64,000 nucleotides of DNA from Acidobacteriaceae bacterium dw_441 (lineage in GTDB: Bacteria; Acidobacteriota; Terriglobia; Terriglobales; Acidobacteriaceae), in assembly GCA_018449715.1 (NCBI GenBank), contig JAAVVA010000001.1, positions 558,001-622,000 of the forward strand. The letters run 5' to 3'. The stretch's first letter is position 1, and each line of letters opens with the position of its first letter. The position numbers were made by a program, and so were the translations under genes. The notes under the pieces are model-generated. The model searched no databases, was not told the origin of the DNA, and worked only from the letters and a program-made list of their open reading frames with translations. Positions 44,538 to 53,092 of the stretch are shown piece after piece.

Positions 44538-44975
44538 TTACTGCTCTTCAGAGGAACGCCTGCGGAAGCTCTGGCGCGAACGCTCGATCTCGTCGTAGTG
44601 CTGCTCGGCCCAGATCCAGACGCCGCAAAAGGCGCGGCTCAGGCTGTGTCCCAGGGGAGTGAGGGTGTACTCGACGCGGGGAGGGATGACGGGATGAACA
44701 GTGCGGATGATCAGGCCGTCGCTCTCCATCTGGCGAACGGTCTTGGTGAGCATCTTCTGGCTGATGTCGCCGACCAGCTCTCCGAGGCGGGTGAACCGGA
44801 CGGTGCCGTGCTCCTCGAGTACCTCAAGGACCAGCATGGTCCATTTGTCAGCGACGCGTTCGATAATTTCTCGAACGAGTGCGTCGAGCTTCGGGTCAAT
44901 CTCAGCCGGTGGCTCGGCGGCGGAGAGACGGGCGGCCAGCTCGCGGGATTCGAGGTTGTGAAGTGGATTTTTCAT
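44538..44975 (-). CDS. HxlR-family transcriptional regulator
   Basis: 145 residues with the HxlR winged helix (VADKWTMLVLEVLEEHGTVR, FTRLGELVGDISQKMLTKTV, VHPVIPPRVEYTLTPLGHSL). The N-terminal conserved Cys that many redox-sensing HxlR regulators carry ahead of the ADKW motif is missing (VREIIERVADKW), so thiol sensing of the usual type is not expected. It is divergent from the SDR gene; a short AAGT-GCCT-ACTT palindrome (45039-45050) lies in the shared gap. Such pairs are commonly autoregulated, with the regulator repressing the enzyme. Confidence 0.93.
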   Translation of the reverse strand: MKNPLHNLESRELAARLSAAEPPAEIDPKLDALVREIIERVADKWTMLVLEVLEEHGTVRFTRLGELVGDISQKMLTKTVRQMESDGLIIRTVHPVIPPRVEYTLTPLGHSLSRAFCGVWIWAEQHYDEIERSRQSFRRRSSEEQ

Positions 44976-45100
44976 CTTGTGGCTCGCGAAATATTCTTTA
45001 TTTCCTATTACTCTCCTTTGGGTAAGTATGAATCTTTGAAGTGCCTACTTCCCATTGGTTAGTAACGGTCATAGTATCTCGCTTGGAGGAGAAACGCACC

Positions 45101-45856
45101 ATGAATATCACTGGAAACACAATCCTGATTACCGGCGGAGGTTCGGGGATCGGACGCGGGCTTGCGGAGGCCTTCCACAAGCTGGGGAACAAGGTCATCA
45201 TCGCGGGTCGTCGCCAGCAGGTGCTCGACGAGACGGTTGCGGCGAACCCTGGGGTGCAGGCGGTTACGCTCGACATTGAGAGCGCGGAGAGCATTCGCAG
45301 CTTCGCCGAGAAGGTGACGAAGGAGTTCCCGGAGCTGAACGCCGTGATCCACAACGCCGGAATCATGCGTCCGGAGAATCTTCTGGAGGGCGATCTCTCC
45401 ACGGCCGACGCCACGATCACGACTAACCTGCTGGGACCGATCCGTCTGACAGCGGCTCTTCTGCCGCACCTGACGAAGCAGCCGAAGGCGGCCATCCTGA
45501 CCGTGACCTCGGGGCTTGCGTTTATCCCGCTGGCCCTGACCCCGACCTACTGCGCGACCAAGGCGGCGATCCACTCGTACACGCAGTCGCTGAGGCAGCA
45601 GCTGAAGCCGACAAGCGTCGAGGTGATTGAGCTGGCTCCACCCTATGTCCAGACGGAGCTGATGGGCAGCGCGCAGGCGGTCGATCCGCGCGCCATGCCG
45701 CTGAAGGACTACATCGAGGAGACGATCTCGATCCTGAAGGAGAACCCCGGCGTCACCGAGGTTCTGGTGGAGCGGGTGAAGCCCCTGCGCTTCTCGGAGC
45801 TGAATGGTGTCGAGAAGTACCAGGAGTTCTACAACGTCCTCAACACGCAGCACTAA
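45101..45856 (+). CDS. Short-chain dehydrogenase/reductase (DltE-like)
   Basis: 251 residues from ATG 45101 with GGAGG upstream. Cofactor motif TGGGSGIG (11-18), NAG at NAVIHNAGIM, catalytic Ser137, Tyr150 and Lys154 in TPTYCATKAA. It belongs to the classical SDR group often labelled DltE, and commonly sits beside a HxlR regulator. The substrate is unknown; aldehydes or quinones detoxified under HxlR control are reasonable guesses. A strong terminator follows. Confidence 0.92.
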   Translation: MNITGNTILITGGGSGIGRGLAEAFHKLGNKVIIAGRRQQVLDETVAANPGVQAVTLDIESAESIRSFAEKVTKEFPELNAVIHNAGIMRPENLLEGDLSTADATITTNLLGPIRLTAALLPHLTKQPKAAILTVTSGLAFIPLALTPTYCATKAAIHSYTQSLRQQLKPTSVEVIELAPPYVQTELMGSAQAVDPRAMPLKDYIEETISILKENPGVTEVLVERVKPLRFSELNGVEKYQEFYNVLNTQH

Positions 45857-45874
45857 GCCGCGGTAATAAACGAC

Positions 45875-45916
45875 AACGCGGTGCCGGATCGTTGATGATC
45901 CGGCACCGCGTTTTTT
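45875..45916 (+). terminator. Terminator after the SDR gene
   Basis: A perfect 16-bp stem (AACGCGGTGCCGGATC at 45875-45890, complement 45897-45912) with loop GTTGAT and a six-T run (45911-45916). Confidence 0.93.
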
Positions 45917-45941
45917 GCTGCTCAAAATCTGGAAAGAAAAC

Positions 45942-46018
45942 TGGTGCGCCCGGAGAGACTCGAACTCCCGGCCTGCTGGTTCGAAGCCAGCTGCTCTATC
46001 CAGCTGAGCTACAGGCGC
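45942..46018 (-). tRNA. tRNA-Arg, anticodon TCG
   Basis: 77 bases with encoded CCA. Acceptor GCGCCTG pairs with CGGGCGC (one G-U pair); anticodon loop CTTCGAA gives TCG, reading CGA codons; T arm GTTCGAGTC. It differs from the ACG tRNA at 44356 at only about ten positions. Its 5' end is 36 bases from the stop of the upstream small gene, leaving little room for a separate promoter. Confidence 0.97.
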
Positions 46019-46054
46019 GATAGAACAACAGTACAGCAGGCCGAAGGTCGGCGT

Positions 46055-46336
46055 TTACTTCGCGGCGGGAGGAGCGGCTGCTGCAGGGGCCTCGACCGGT
46101 GCGGGAATCGTGTAAAGCGTGACCTTCTCGACGATGTCGAGTCCGGCGCGGCGCAGAAGCTGATGGATCGCAGGCTCGTTCAGGCGGGTCGCGTCGTACT
46201 CCACGCGCACCGTCTTTTCGCGCTCGTCAAGGGTAAGAGCGCGGACTCCGTAAACCTCGCGAACCCGGGCCATAGCCAGCATGCCGGCCTCTGTCGGCGG
46301 CACGCCATACCGATACAGAACATCAAGCTGTGTCAT
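46055..46336 (-). CDS. Small HMA-like fold protein of unknown function
   Basis: 93 residues from ATG 46336. The sequence (MTQLDVLYRYGVPPTEAGML, then VYGVRALTLDEREKTVRVEY and LLRRAGLDIVEKVTL) suggests a beta-alpha-beta-beta-alpha-beta ferredoxin-like fold as in heavy-metal-associated domains, but there is no CxxC, so metal binding by that site is unlikely. The end is Ala/Pro-rich. It follows the aldo/keto reductase gene by 25 bases on the same strand. Function unknown. Confidence 0.75.
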   Translation of the reverse strand: MTQLDVLYRYGVPPTEAGMLAMARVREVYGVRALTLDEREKTVRVEYDATRLNEPAIHQLLRRAGLDIVEKVTLYTIPAPVEAPAAAAPPAAK

Positions 46337-46361
46337 GTTTCGATCATACCAGTGCCGTCGG

Positions 46362-47369
46362 CTAGCCGAGCCACTTGGGATTGGCGGCGGTTCCATCGAA
46401 GTGGCTGGTCGTCTTGAACAGCTCGAAGCGTCCCTTGCTCGCGGCCTCCTTCGTGCGGGCTAGAAGGGAGGAAACCTGCGTCTCGGTCATGGGCTTGAAG
46501 GTCTTCGCTGCGGTCAGCGCCTGTTCGAGAATCGCCGGGGAGTCGATGCCGGTGATGACGACCGAGACCGGCTGCGTCAGGCCGTAGTGCAGCGCCTCGA
46601 TCGGCTCGAAGGTCTTGCTCTGGAGGAGGAATTTGTCCCCGAAGGTTTTCATCGCAAGCACGCCGATGCCCTGCTTCAGAGCGACGGGCATCACCTCTTT
46701 CGTGAAGGAGCGGAAGTGCGCGTCCATTACGTTGATGGGCATCTGAATGGTGTCGAAGTGGAAGCTGTGTTTCTGCGCTGTCTCCAGCATGCGGAGGTGG
46801 ACGGCGGGGTCCTTGTGGCCGGTGAAGCCGATGTAGCGGATCTTGCCCGCCTTCCGCGCCTCGATTGCGCCTTCGATGGCGCCGCCGGGAGCGAAGATGC
46901 GGTCGGGGTCTTCCATGCGGATGATCTCGTGAAACTGAACGAGGTCGATCATGTCGGTCTGTAGGCGGCCCAGCGATTCTTCCAACTGCTTGTTGAAGGA
47001 GTCCTTCGTGCGGCCATCCATCTTTGTCATCAGGAAACTCTTCTGACGGTAGCCGTCGCGTAGCGCCTGTCCCATGCGGACCTCGCTGATGCCGTCGTTG
47101 TAGTCCCAGCAGTTATCGAGGAAGGTGATGCCGTGGTCGATGGCGGAACGGATCAGCCGGATGCTGGCCTCGGAGTCGCTGCCCTGGCCGATGTGGAAGC
47201 CGCCGAGACCGATGGCGGAGACGCGCTCGCCGGTGGTGCCGAGCGTGCGGTAGATCATGCCGGGGACCTCCGGGCGCGTCGTGGCGGAAGATGTTTGTGC
47301 TGAGGCGGCAGGGACCGAGGCAGCGATTCCTGTAACGGCGGCGGACTTCAAAAACTCGCGGCGATGCAT
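46362..47369 (-). CDS. Aldo/keto reductase with Tat signal
   Basis: 335 residues. The N-terminus MHRREFLKSAAVTG is a twin-arginine signal ending near AASAQ. The (beta/alpha)8 enzyme has its catalytic tetrad at Asp85, Tyr90, Lys116 and His147 (LDNCWDYND; LMTKMDG; VQFHEI). It is therefore an NAD(P)H-linked carbonyl reductase folded before export, which is unusual for this superfamily since nicotinamide cofactors are scarce outside the cytoplasm. The substrate is unknown. The next gene downstream is the small HMA-like gene. Confidence 0.9.
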   Translation of the reverse strand: MHRREFLKSAAVTGIAASVPAASAQTSSATTRPEVPGMIYRTLGTTGERVSAIGLGGFHIGQGSDSEASIRLIRSAIDHGITFLDNCWDYNDGISEVRMGQALRDGYRQKSFLMTKMDGRTKDSFNKQLEESLGRLQTDMIDLVQFHEIIRMEDPDRIFAPGGAIEGAIEARKAGKIRYIGFTGHKDPAVHLRMLETAQKHSFHFDTIQMPINVMDAHFRSFTKEVMPVALKQGIGVLAMKTFGDKFLLQSKTFEPIEALHYGLTQPVSVVITGIDSPAILEQALTAAKTFKPMTETQVSSLLARTKEAASKGRFELFKTTSHFDGTAANPKWLG

Positions 47370-47406
47370 GTCAGCGGTGCCTCCTGTTTGTTGTGCTCTG
47401 CGATCA

Positions 47407-48186
47407 CTATAAGCCTGAAGATTTCGATCCTGATGAATGGGACGACGCCCGTGCGATAAGAGTTGCCGTGTATGCTGCGCCGAATCCGTTATCGATGTTG
47501 ACGACGGTGACGTTGGGTGAGCAGGAGTTGAGCATTCCCAGCAGAGCCGCGGCTCCCTGAAAGCTTGCGCCGTAACCGACCGAGGTGGGCACTGCGATGA
47601 CGGGAACTCCCACGAGTCCGCCGACGACGGAGGGAAGCGCTCCTTCCATGCCAGCGCAGACGATGACTGCGTGCGCTGTGACCAACTGCTCGCGGACGCT
47701 GAGCAGACGGTGGATGCCTGCGACTCCCACGTCGTACAGACGCGTGACCTGAGTGCCGAATAACTCTGCTGTAACAGCGGCCTCTTCGGCTACCGAAAGA
47801 TCGCTGGTTCCCGCGCAGACGACTGCGATGTGTCCGTGCGTTTCAGCGGGAGACTGTCGTAGCGTGATGGCTCGCGCCTGCGGATGATAGACCGCCGCTG
47901 GTGTTGCTATGAGCACTGCGGTGGCGGTGGCCTCATCGGCGCGTGTGGCCAGAACATCGGAGCCTGCGACAGCCATGCGGCTGAAGATCTCCGATGTCTG
48001 GTCAGGGGACTTTCCCGCAGCGTAGATGACTTCAGGCAGGCCGGAGCGAAGTGCGCGGTGATGATCGATGCGAGCATGGCCCACGTCTTCGTAGGGAAGA
48101 TGCGCGAGCTTCTCACAGGCCTGTTCAGGACTGAGGTTGCCGCGCTCGACCGATGCCAGAAGCTCAAGAAGATGGTTGCGGTTCAT
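47407..48186 (-). CDS. larB: LarB, pyridinium-3,5-biscarboxylate mononucleotide synthase
   Basis: 259 residues from ATG 48186. LarB features are seen: IYAAGKSPDQTSEIFSRM, AVVCAGTSDLSVAEEAAVTA, VTRLYDVGVAGIHRLL, VIVCAGMEGALPSVVGGLVG and VPVIAVPTSVGYGASFQGAA. It carboxylates and hydrolyses nicotinic acid adenine dinucleotide to start synthesis of the nickel-pincer nucleotide cofactor of lactate racemase. Third and last gene of the larE-larC-larB unit, ten bases after larC. No larA is in the window. Confidence 0.94.
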   Translation of the reverse strand: MNRNHLLELLASVERGNLSPEQACEKLAHLPYEDVGHARIDHHRALRSGLPEVIYAAGKSPDQTSEIFSRMAVAGSDVLATRADEATATAVLIATPAAVYHPQARAITLRQSPAETHGHIAVVCAGTSDLSVAEEAAVTAELFGTQVTRLYDVGVAGIHRLLSVREQLVTAHAVIVCAGMEGALPSVVGGLVGVPVIAVPTSVGYGASFQGAAALLGMLNSCSPNVTVVNIDNGFGAAYTATLIARASSHSSGSKSSGL

Positions 48187-48196
48187 CACTGTCCTC

Positions 48197-49552
48197 TTAG
48201 ATGCTTCGCGTCGCCTGGTAAGCGGCGATGGCCAACTGCTGCACCTGCTTTACCGGAACGTCGTGCGCGGCGGCTGCTGCGCGGCAGTCTTCGAACTCCG
48301 GCGCGGCGTTGAAGACCTCGCCTCCGCGTGAGCCGAGCTTAATGCGAATTTCGCCATAGGGGGTGTTCACGGCAATGTGTGTGCGGTCGAGGCAGGTACG
48401 TCGCTCGTGATGGATGCGGACGCCAAGCGTGCTGGTCTCGCGCAGCAGAAGGTCTTCGAGAGTGCGAATATTCTCGTCGTCGGCGAGGATTGTGAGCAGC
48501 GTGCCGAGCCGCCCCTTTTTCATCTGCACTGGGGTGGACATGACATCGAGCGCGCCCAGCGCGAGAGCCTTCTCTGTGACGTGCGCGAGGATCTGCGGAG
48601 AGAGGTCGTCGAGCGCCGTCTCGATTACCGCAACCGACGAGTGGCTCGCATCGCCTGCTTCTCCGATAGAAAGACGAAGCACGTTGGGGAAGCCCTTCGG
48701 ATTGCGTGTGCCTGCGCCGTAGCCGATCTTTGCGACACGCATTGCGGGCTGCGGCCCGAAGGTAGGGGAGATGGCGCGTATGAGTGCGGCTCCGGTGGGT
48801 GTGACCAACTCCTGCTGGACGTGCGCGGAGTAGGTAGGGATATCGCGCAGAAGATCGGCGGTCGCGGGTGCGGGAACGGGGAAGCGACCGTGCGCGCAGT
48901 CCACCATGCCTCCGCCGACGTTGAGCGGAGAGGCGTGCCAGGCATCGACGCCGAGCGCGTGAATTCCCGCGCTGGCCGCGACGATATCGACGATGGCATC
49001 GACGGCTCCGACCTCGTGGAAGTGAATCTTCTCGATATCGACGTTGTGAATCTTCGCCTCGCTCGCTCCCAGCAGCTCGAAGGCATGGATCGCGGTGCGC
49101 TTGATGGGATCGGCGAGTTTCGTATCTTCGATGAGGCGGCGGATCACCGTGAGCGAGCGGCCATGTGAGTGTTCATGATGATGTTCGTGCTTGGGCTCAT
49201 GCTCATGGTGAGGGTGCTCGTGCGAGTGACTGTGCTTGTGTTCCTGCTCGTGCGAATGAGAGTGACTGTGTGAATGCGAGTGCTCATCCTTGTGATCGTG
49301 ATGATGCTCGCGGGTGTGTTCGTGCGAATGCGTGTGAGCGGTCTCTTCCGCGAGCGTACCGTTCTCCAGCACGCGGACGTGCGTGGAGGAGATGCCGCTG
49401 CGATCTACTTTGTCGAGCGAGAGCGATGCTCCAAGGTTGAGCGCGTTCACTGCATCGTGAAGCGTCTCGACGGGAACTCCGGCATCCACGAGGGCTCCGA
49501 GAAACATATCGCCGCTGATTCCGGCAAAGCATTCAAGATAGGCAATCCGCAT
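48197..49552 (-). CDS. larC: LarC, nickel insertion protein with long His-rich insert
   Basis: 451 residues from ATG 49552 (MRIAYLECFAGISGDMFLGA). Between residues 73 and 130 lies a His-rich stretch with 28 His in 58 residues, encoded by repetitive DNA (49163-49336). LarC places Ni into the pincer cofactor using CTP. Conserved blocks after the insert include IHFHEVGAVDAIVDIV and YGAGTRNPKGFPNVLRL. In lactobacilli LarC is made by ribosomal frameshifting; here it is one continuous frame. The insert could store or buffer nickel. Confidence 0.94.
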   Translation of the reverse strand: MRIAYLECFAGISGDMFLGALVDAGVPVETLHDAVNALNLGASLSLDKVDRSGISSTHVRVLENGTLAEETAHTHSHEHTREHHHDHKDEHSHSHSHSHSHEQEHKHSHSHEHPHHEHEPKHEHHHEHSHGRSLTVIRRLIEDTKLADPIKRTAIHAFELLGASEAKIHNVDIEKIHFHEVGAVDAIVDIVAASAGIHALGVDAWHASPLNVGGGMVDCAHGRFPVPAPATADLLRDIPTYSAHVQQELVTPTGAALIRAISPTFGPQPAMRVAKIGYGAGTRNPKGFPNVLRLSIGEAGDASHSSVAVIETALDDLSPQILAHVTEKALALGALDVMSTPVQMKKGRLGTLLTILADDENIRTLEDLLLRETSTLGVRIHHERRTCLDRTHIAVNTPYGEIRIKLGSRGGEVFNAAPEFEDCRAAAAAHDVPVKQVQQLAIAAYQATRSI

Positions 49553-49557
49553 GGCAG

Positions 49558-50397
49558 CTATTGTTTCACGGTGGCGGGAGCGATGGCGTTCGCGGGAAGG
49601 ATGTCGTTCATCGAGCCGGAACGATAACCCTGTGTGTCGAGCGTGACGTAGAGAAAGCCGAGCGGCTTCAGAGCGGCGGTGATGCGGTCGAGCGTGTTGA
49701 GATCGAGCGCGAGGGGTAACTCCGTTCGTGCAATCTCGATGCGTGCGAGGTCTCCGTGATGCCGCACGCGGACCTGTCGGAAACCGATGCCGTGCAAAGC
49801 TTCTTCCGCCTGCTCGACCTGCGAAAGATTTTCGCGTGTCACCGTGCGGCCGTACTCGATGCGCGAGGAGAGGCAGGCCGATGCGGGCTTGTCCCATACG
49901 CTCAATCTGGCTTCATGCGCGAGCTGCCGTATCTCGGCCTTGGTAAGCTGCGCGGTCACGAGCGGGGCAAGCGCGTGATGTTGCGAGGCCGCCTGCTGGC
50001 CGGGGCGGAACTCGCCGCGGTCGTCGAGGTTCATTCCGTAGGCAAGGTGCTGAAAGCCGCGTGCGGCGCGTTCCTCTTCCATGCGAGTGAAAAGCTCGTC
50101 CTTGCAGTGGAAGCAGCGCTGCGCGTCGTTGCGCTGGTAGTCGGGATTCTCAAGCTCTGCTGTAGGAAGAATCTGGGTGGGGATTCCATGCTGCGTGGTG
50201 AAGGCGAGCGCGGCGGCGAGTTCGGCGCGGGGCAGCGAAGGCGAGTCGGCGATGACGGCGAGCATCTTTTCGCCCAGCGCATCATGTGCGGCCCATGCGA
50301 GAAAGGCAGAGTCCGTTCCCCCGGAGTACGCAACCATCACGCTGCCGAGGCTTCGCAGGGTCGTCTTGAGCAGGACGTATTTTGCCGCCAGTTCCAT
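49558..50397 (-). CDS. larE: LarE, ATP-dependent sacrificial sulfur transferase
   Basis: 279 residues. PP-loop SGGTDSA (25-31) and sacrificial Cys175 in PASACLSSRI, at the same place as Cys176 of Lactobacillus plantarum LarE. RCFHCKDEL (94-102) is the other conserved Cys pair. It sulfurises the pyridinium carboxylates to thiocarboxylates during nickel-pincer cofactor synthesis, giving up its own sulfur. First gene of larE-larC-larB; larC starts five bases after it stops. Confidence 0.94.
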   Translation of the reverse strand: MELAAKYVLLKTTLRSLGSVMVAYSGGTDSAFLAWAAHDALGEKMLAVIADSPSLPRAELAAALAFTTQHGIPTQILPTAELENPDYQRNDAQRCFHCKDELFTRMEEERAARGFQHLAYGMNLDDRGEFRPGQQAASQHHALAPLVTAQLTKAEIRQLAHEARLSVWDKPASACLSSRIEYGRTVTRENLSQVEQAEEALHGIGFRQVRVRHHGDLARIEIARTELPLALDLNTLDRITAALKPLGFLYVTLDTQGYRSGSMNDILPANAIAPATVKQ

Positions 50398-50457
50398 GTC
50401 TCTGTGTAGATGCTAGCGGACTCTACTGCGATTGGCGAGGAGGTACGAAAAACAGGT

Positions 50458-52050
50458 TTAGTAGTAGAACTTCGCACTCTTCCAGTCTTCGGAGAGGTTG
50501 CTGCGTCGATGGCGGACGAGATAGATGTTGCGATGTTCAAAGGGCATCGACAGCGGATGATCCATGCGCCCGGCGATTTCGACTGAATTGTAAAACTTAT
50601 GCATTTCCTCGCGAGTCGCTCCGTTGATGGCGATGATGATCTCGCCGGTGGCTCCGTACGGCCCCCAGAGCCAGTAGTTGTTGTGTCCGCTGATGGCGAT
50701 AGGAAGGCCGTGGCCGAGGATGTTGATGGCGCTGGCTTCTCCGTAGTTGGAGCAGAGGATTGCAACCTTGCTCTGATCTTCAGGAGAGAGCGAGTGGACA
50801 ATGCGTGTGATCTGATCGACCTCTTCCTGCCATCCGAAGCGGTCGGCGTAGAACTGCGGAAGGATTCCGCTGGACTCGTTTTCGGAGTTGCCGGATTGCT
50901 CGTAGAGGTGGATGGCCTTCGCGTAAGCCACCCACTGCATCGGTGGCATGACCGGGACCGCCATTGGGAGGATGAGGACCCCGGTGATGAGAAGAAGCGT
51001 CTGGTAGAGCGGAAAGGGATAGATGCTGTTGCGGCGGAAGAGAGGGAGCCGCTGCTCCCATGCGACTCCTCCGGCGCTGAAGAGGATGGGGTAGATCGGG
51101 CTGACGTAGTAGTCCTTGGCGTGCAGCGCCATCATCGTGGCGAGGAAGAGGAGATAGGTGTAACCCAGCCATCTAAGGCTTCTCGCCGCAGGGTTGCGGA
51201 GGAGCCAGATCAGTCCCGGGAGCCAGAGGAGAAGTGTGATGGGATTCAGGCTGAGAATCTGTTTGGCGAGGAAGGGAATCGGGGCGAGCGCGATGTTCTT
51301 GTTTTCGACGCGTCCGTTGTGCAGGAACTCCAGAGTGGGCCAGTGATGGGCGATCTGCCAGAGGAGATTAGGCAGGGCAACGAGAAGGAGCAGGGCAACT
51401 CCTGCGGCGGCATGGCTCGTGAACAGGATGTGGCGTTGCTGCGTGAGTAGCAGTGCAGCCAGAAGCGCGATGAGGAAGAAGGTCATCGACGGCTTGTTCA
51501 GCAGGCCGAGTCCTGCGGCGAGGCCAAAGAGCATCCACGACCACTGCGCGTTGTGGTCTCGCAGGACAAGGATGAGAGCGAGCAGGCAGGTCATCCAGAA
51601 GAGGGACTCGAAGGAGTTCATCGAGAGGAAGCTATCGAGCCCGAGGTACTGCGGCGCGAGCAGAATCGCGGTCATCGCCAGCGACTGAGCGGCGCGGCTG
51701 CCTCCGAGCGACCAGGCAAGCAAGCCGGTGAGGAAGACGCGCGCCGCTCCGGCGAGAGCGGAGAGCGTACGGATTCCGGCGAGTGAGTGTCCGAAGAGAG
51801 TTTCGGCGAGCCGCGCCTGCACCCCGACGATGGGGCCGTGATCGACGTATCCCCAGGCGAGGTGGCGTCCGCAGGCGAGGTAATAAAGCTCGTCGCGAAA
51901 GTACCCGTAGCCGATGTGCGCCTCCCAGAGGTTCGTGGAGAGATGGAGGAGCAGCTTGAGGGCGCTGAAGATCAGAGCGAGCCGGAGGGCGCTGCGCAGG
52001 GCCGGATCGACGGGGCGCACAACGGTGGTGGAGGTGGTAGCCGTGGACAT
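50458..52050 (-). CDS. GT39-like (PMT/ArnT-type) membrane glycosyltransferase
   Basis: 530 residues, about eleven hydrophobic helices. The first loop carries the DE motif FRDELYYLACG followed by YVDHGP, characteristic of ArnT/PMT-type GT-C transferases that use polyprenyl-linked sugar donors. Later ILFSAGGVAWEQRLPLF and a soluble C-terminal region of about 170 residues (VVILCSNYGEASAINILGHG). Acceptor is probably lipid A or a protein. Transcribed away from lar genes, 60 bases upstream of larE. Confidence 0.88.
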   Translation of the reverse strand: MSTATTSTTVVRPVDPALRSALRLALIFSALKLLLHLSTNLWEAHIGYGYFRDELYYLACGRHLAWGYVDHGPIVGVQARLAETLFGHSLAGIRTLSALAGAARVFLTGLLAWSLGGSRAAQSLAMTAILLAPQYLGLDSFLSMNSFESLFWMTCLLALILVLRDHNAQWSWMLFGLAAGLGLLNKPSMTFFLIALLAALLLTQQRHILFTSHAAAGVALLLLVALPNLLWQIAHHWPTLEFLHNGRVENKNIALAPIPFLAKQILSLNPITLLLWLPGLIWLLRNPAARSLRWLGYTYLLFLATMMALHAKDYYVSPIYPILFSAGGVAWEQRLPLFRRNSIYPFPLYQTLLLITGVLILPMAVPVMPPMQWVAYAKAIHLYEQSGNSENESSGILPQFYADRFGWQEEVDQITRIVHSLSPEDQSKVAILCSNYGEASAINILGHGLPIAISGHNNYWLWGPYGATGEIIIAINGATREEMHKFYNSVEIAGRMDHPLSMPFEHRNIYLVRHRRSNLSEDWKSAKFYY

Positions 52051-52175
52051 GAGGCTTCTCCCAGGGAAGAAGGGATTTCTTTCAGGAGTTTACGGGGAGA
52101 AGTGGTTTTTGGTTCCGTGATCTAAGATGATGACGTTGGTTTCAGGACTGTACGATTTTTTGATGGGGTGAAGCG

Positions 52176-53048
52176 ATGGATTGGACTCCTGGGGGACTTA
52201 GCAGGGATGTGGAGGATCGGCGAGGGTCCTCTGGCGGCGGCGGTTTCGGTGGCGGCGGAATCGGGATCATAGGAATCATCTTCCTGGTCATCATCAGCCT
52301 GGTGACGGGGCGCAACTATATTGGCAGCTACCTTGCCGGTGGAGGGCAGGTGGCCACGTCGAGCCGCCGTCCGGCGCAGTCCTCGTCGGTGGAGGACCGC
52401 TCGGCGCAGCTGGTTTCGTATGTGCTCGACGACGTGCAGCAGCAGTGGGAGACGCTGCTGCCGCAGCAGACGAACAAGCCGTATCGCCATGCGAAGCTGG
52501 TGCTCTTTCGTGACCTGACGCGGTCGGGGTGCGGCGCGGCGCAGTCGCAGACGGGGCCGTTCTACTGCCCGGCGGATGAGAAGGTTTACATCGACCTGGG
52601 CTTCTGGGACGAGTTGCGGCGGATCGGCGGAAGCACGGCGGACTTCGCGCAGGCCTACGTGCTCGCGCACGAGCTGGGGCATCACGTCCAGAACATCCTC
52701 GGGATCGAGCAGCAGATGCGGCAGCTCCAGTCTCGCAATCCAGGGGCGCAGAACCAGCTTTCAGTAATGCTGGAGTTGCAGGCCGACTGCTTCGCCGGGG
52801 TCTGGGCGCACACTGCGGCGCAGCGGGGCATCATTAACCAATCGGACGTGAACGATGGCCTGAGCGCGGCGGCTGCCGTTGGCGACGACCACCTGCAGAA
52901 GATGTCACGCGGAACGGTGAGCCCGGAAACCTTCACGCACGGCTCGTCGGCGCAGCGGCAGAGCTGGTTTACGCGGGGCTTGCAGTCGGGCGAGGTAAAC
53001 TCGTGCAACACCTTCCAGAACTCCCGGTCGGGCGCGGGAAGTTTCTGA
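52176..53048 (+). CDS. YpfJ-type neutral zinc metallopeptidase
   Basis: 290 residues. A Gly-rich N-terminus and one helix (GIGIIGIIFLVIISLVTG) are followed by the zinc motif LAHELGHHVQ and later glutamate ligand in LELQADCFAGVWA, the two signatures of the YpfJ/metallopeptidase family. Predicted to be membrane-anchored and periplasmic. The C-terminus ends FTRGLQSGEVNSCNTF. Substrates are unknown. No operon partner. Confidence 0.93.
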   Translation: MDWTPGGLSRDVEDRRGSSGGGGFGGGGIGIIGIIFLVIISLVTGRNYIGSYLAGGGQVATSSRRPAQSSSVEDRSAQLVSYVLDDVQQQWETLLPQQTNKPYRHAKLVLFRDLTRSGCGAAQSQTGPFYCPADEKVYIDLGFWDELRRIGGSTADFAQAYVLAHELGHHVQNILGIEQQMRQLQSRNPGAQNQLSVMLELQADCFAGVWAHTAAQRGIINQSDVNDGLSAAAAVGDDHLQKMSRGTVSPETFTHGSSAQRQSWFTRGLQSGEVNSCNTFQNSRSGAGSF

Positions 53049-53092
53049 GGGAAAGGAAAAGCACCCAGGCTGCTGTGTAGGCTTGAGCGAAA

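Noticed and set aside
44356-46018. Integrative element between the two tRNA-Arg genes
   Set aside because: No integrase, no direct repeats of tRNA ends beyond the genes themselves and no composition shift were seen; only a weak hint remains.
49163-49336. Frameshift or pseudogene in larC because of the repeat region
   Set aside because: The frame is continuous through the repeat and the downstream conserved blocks are in the same frame.
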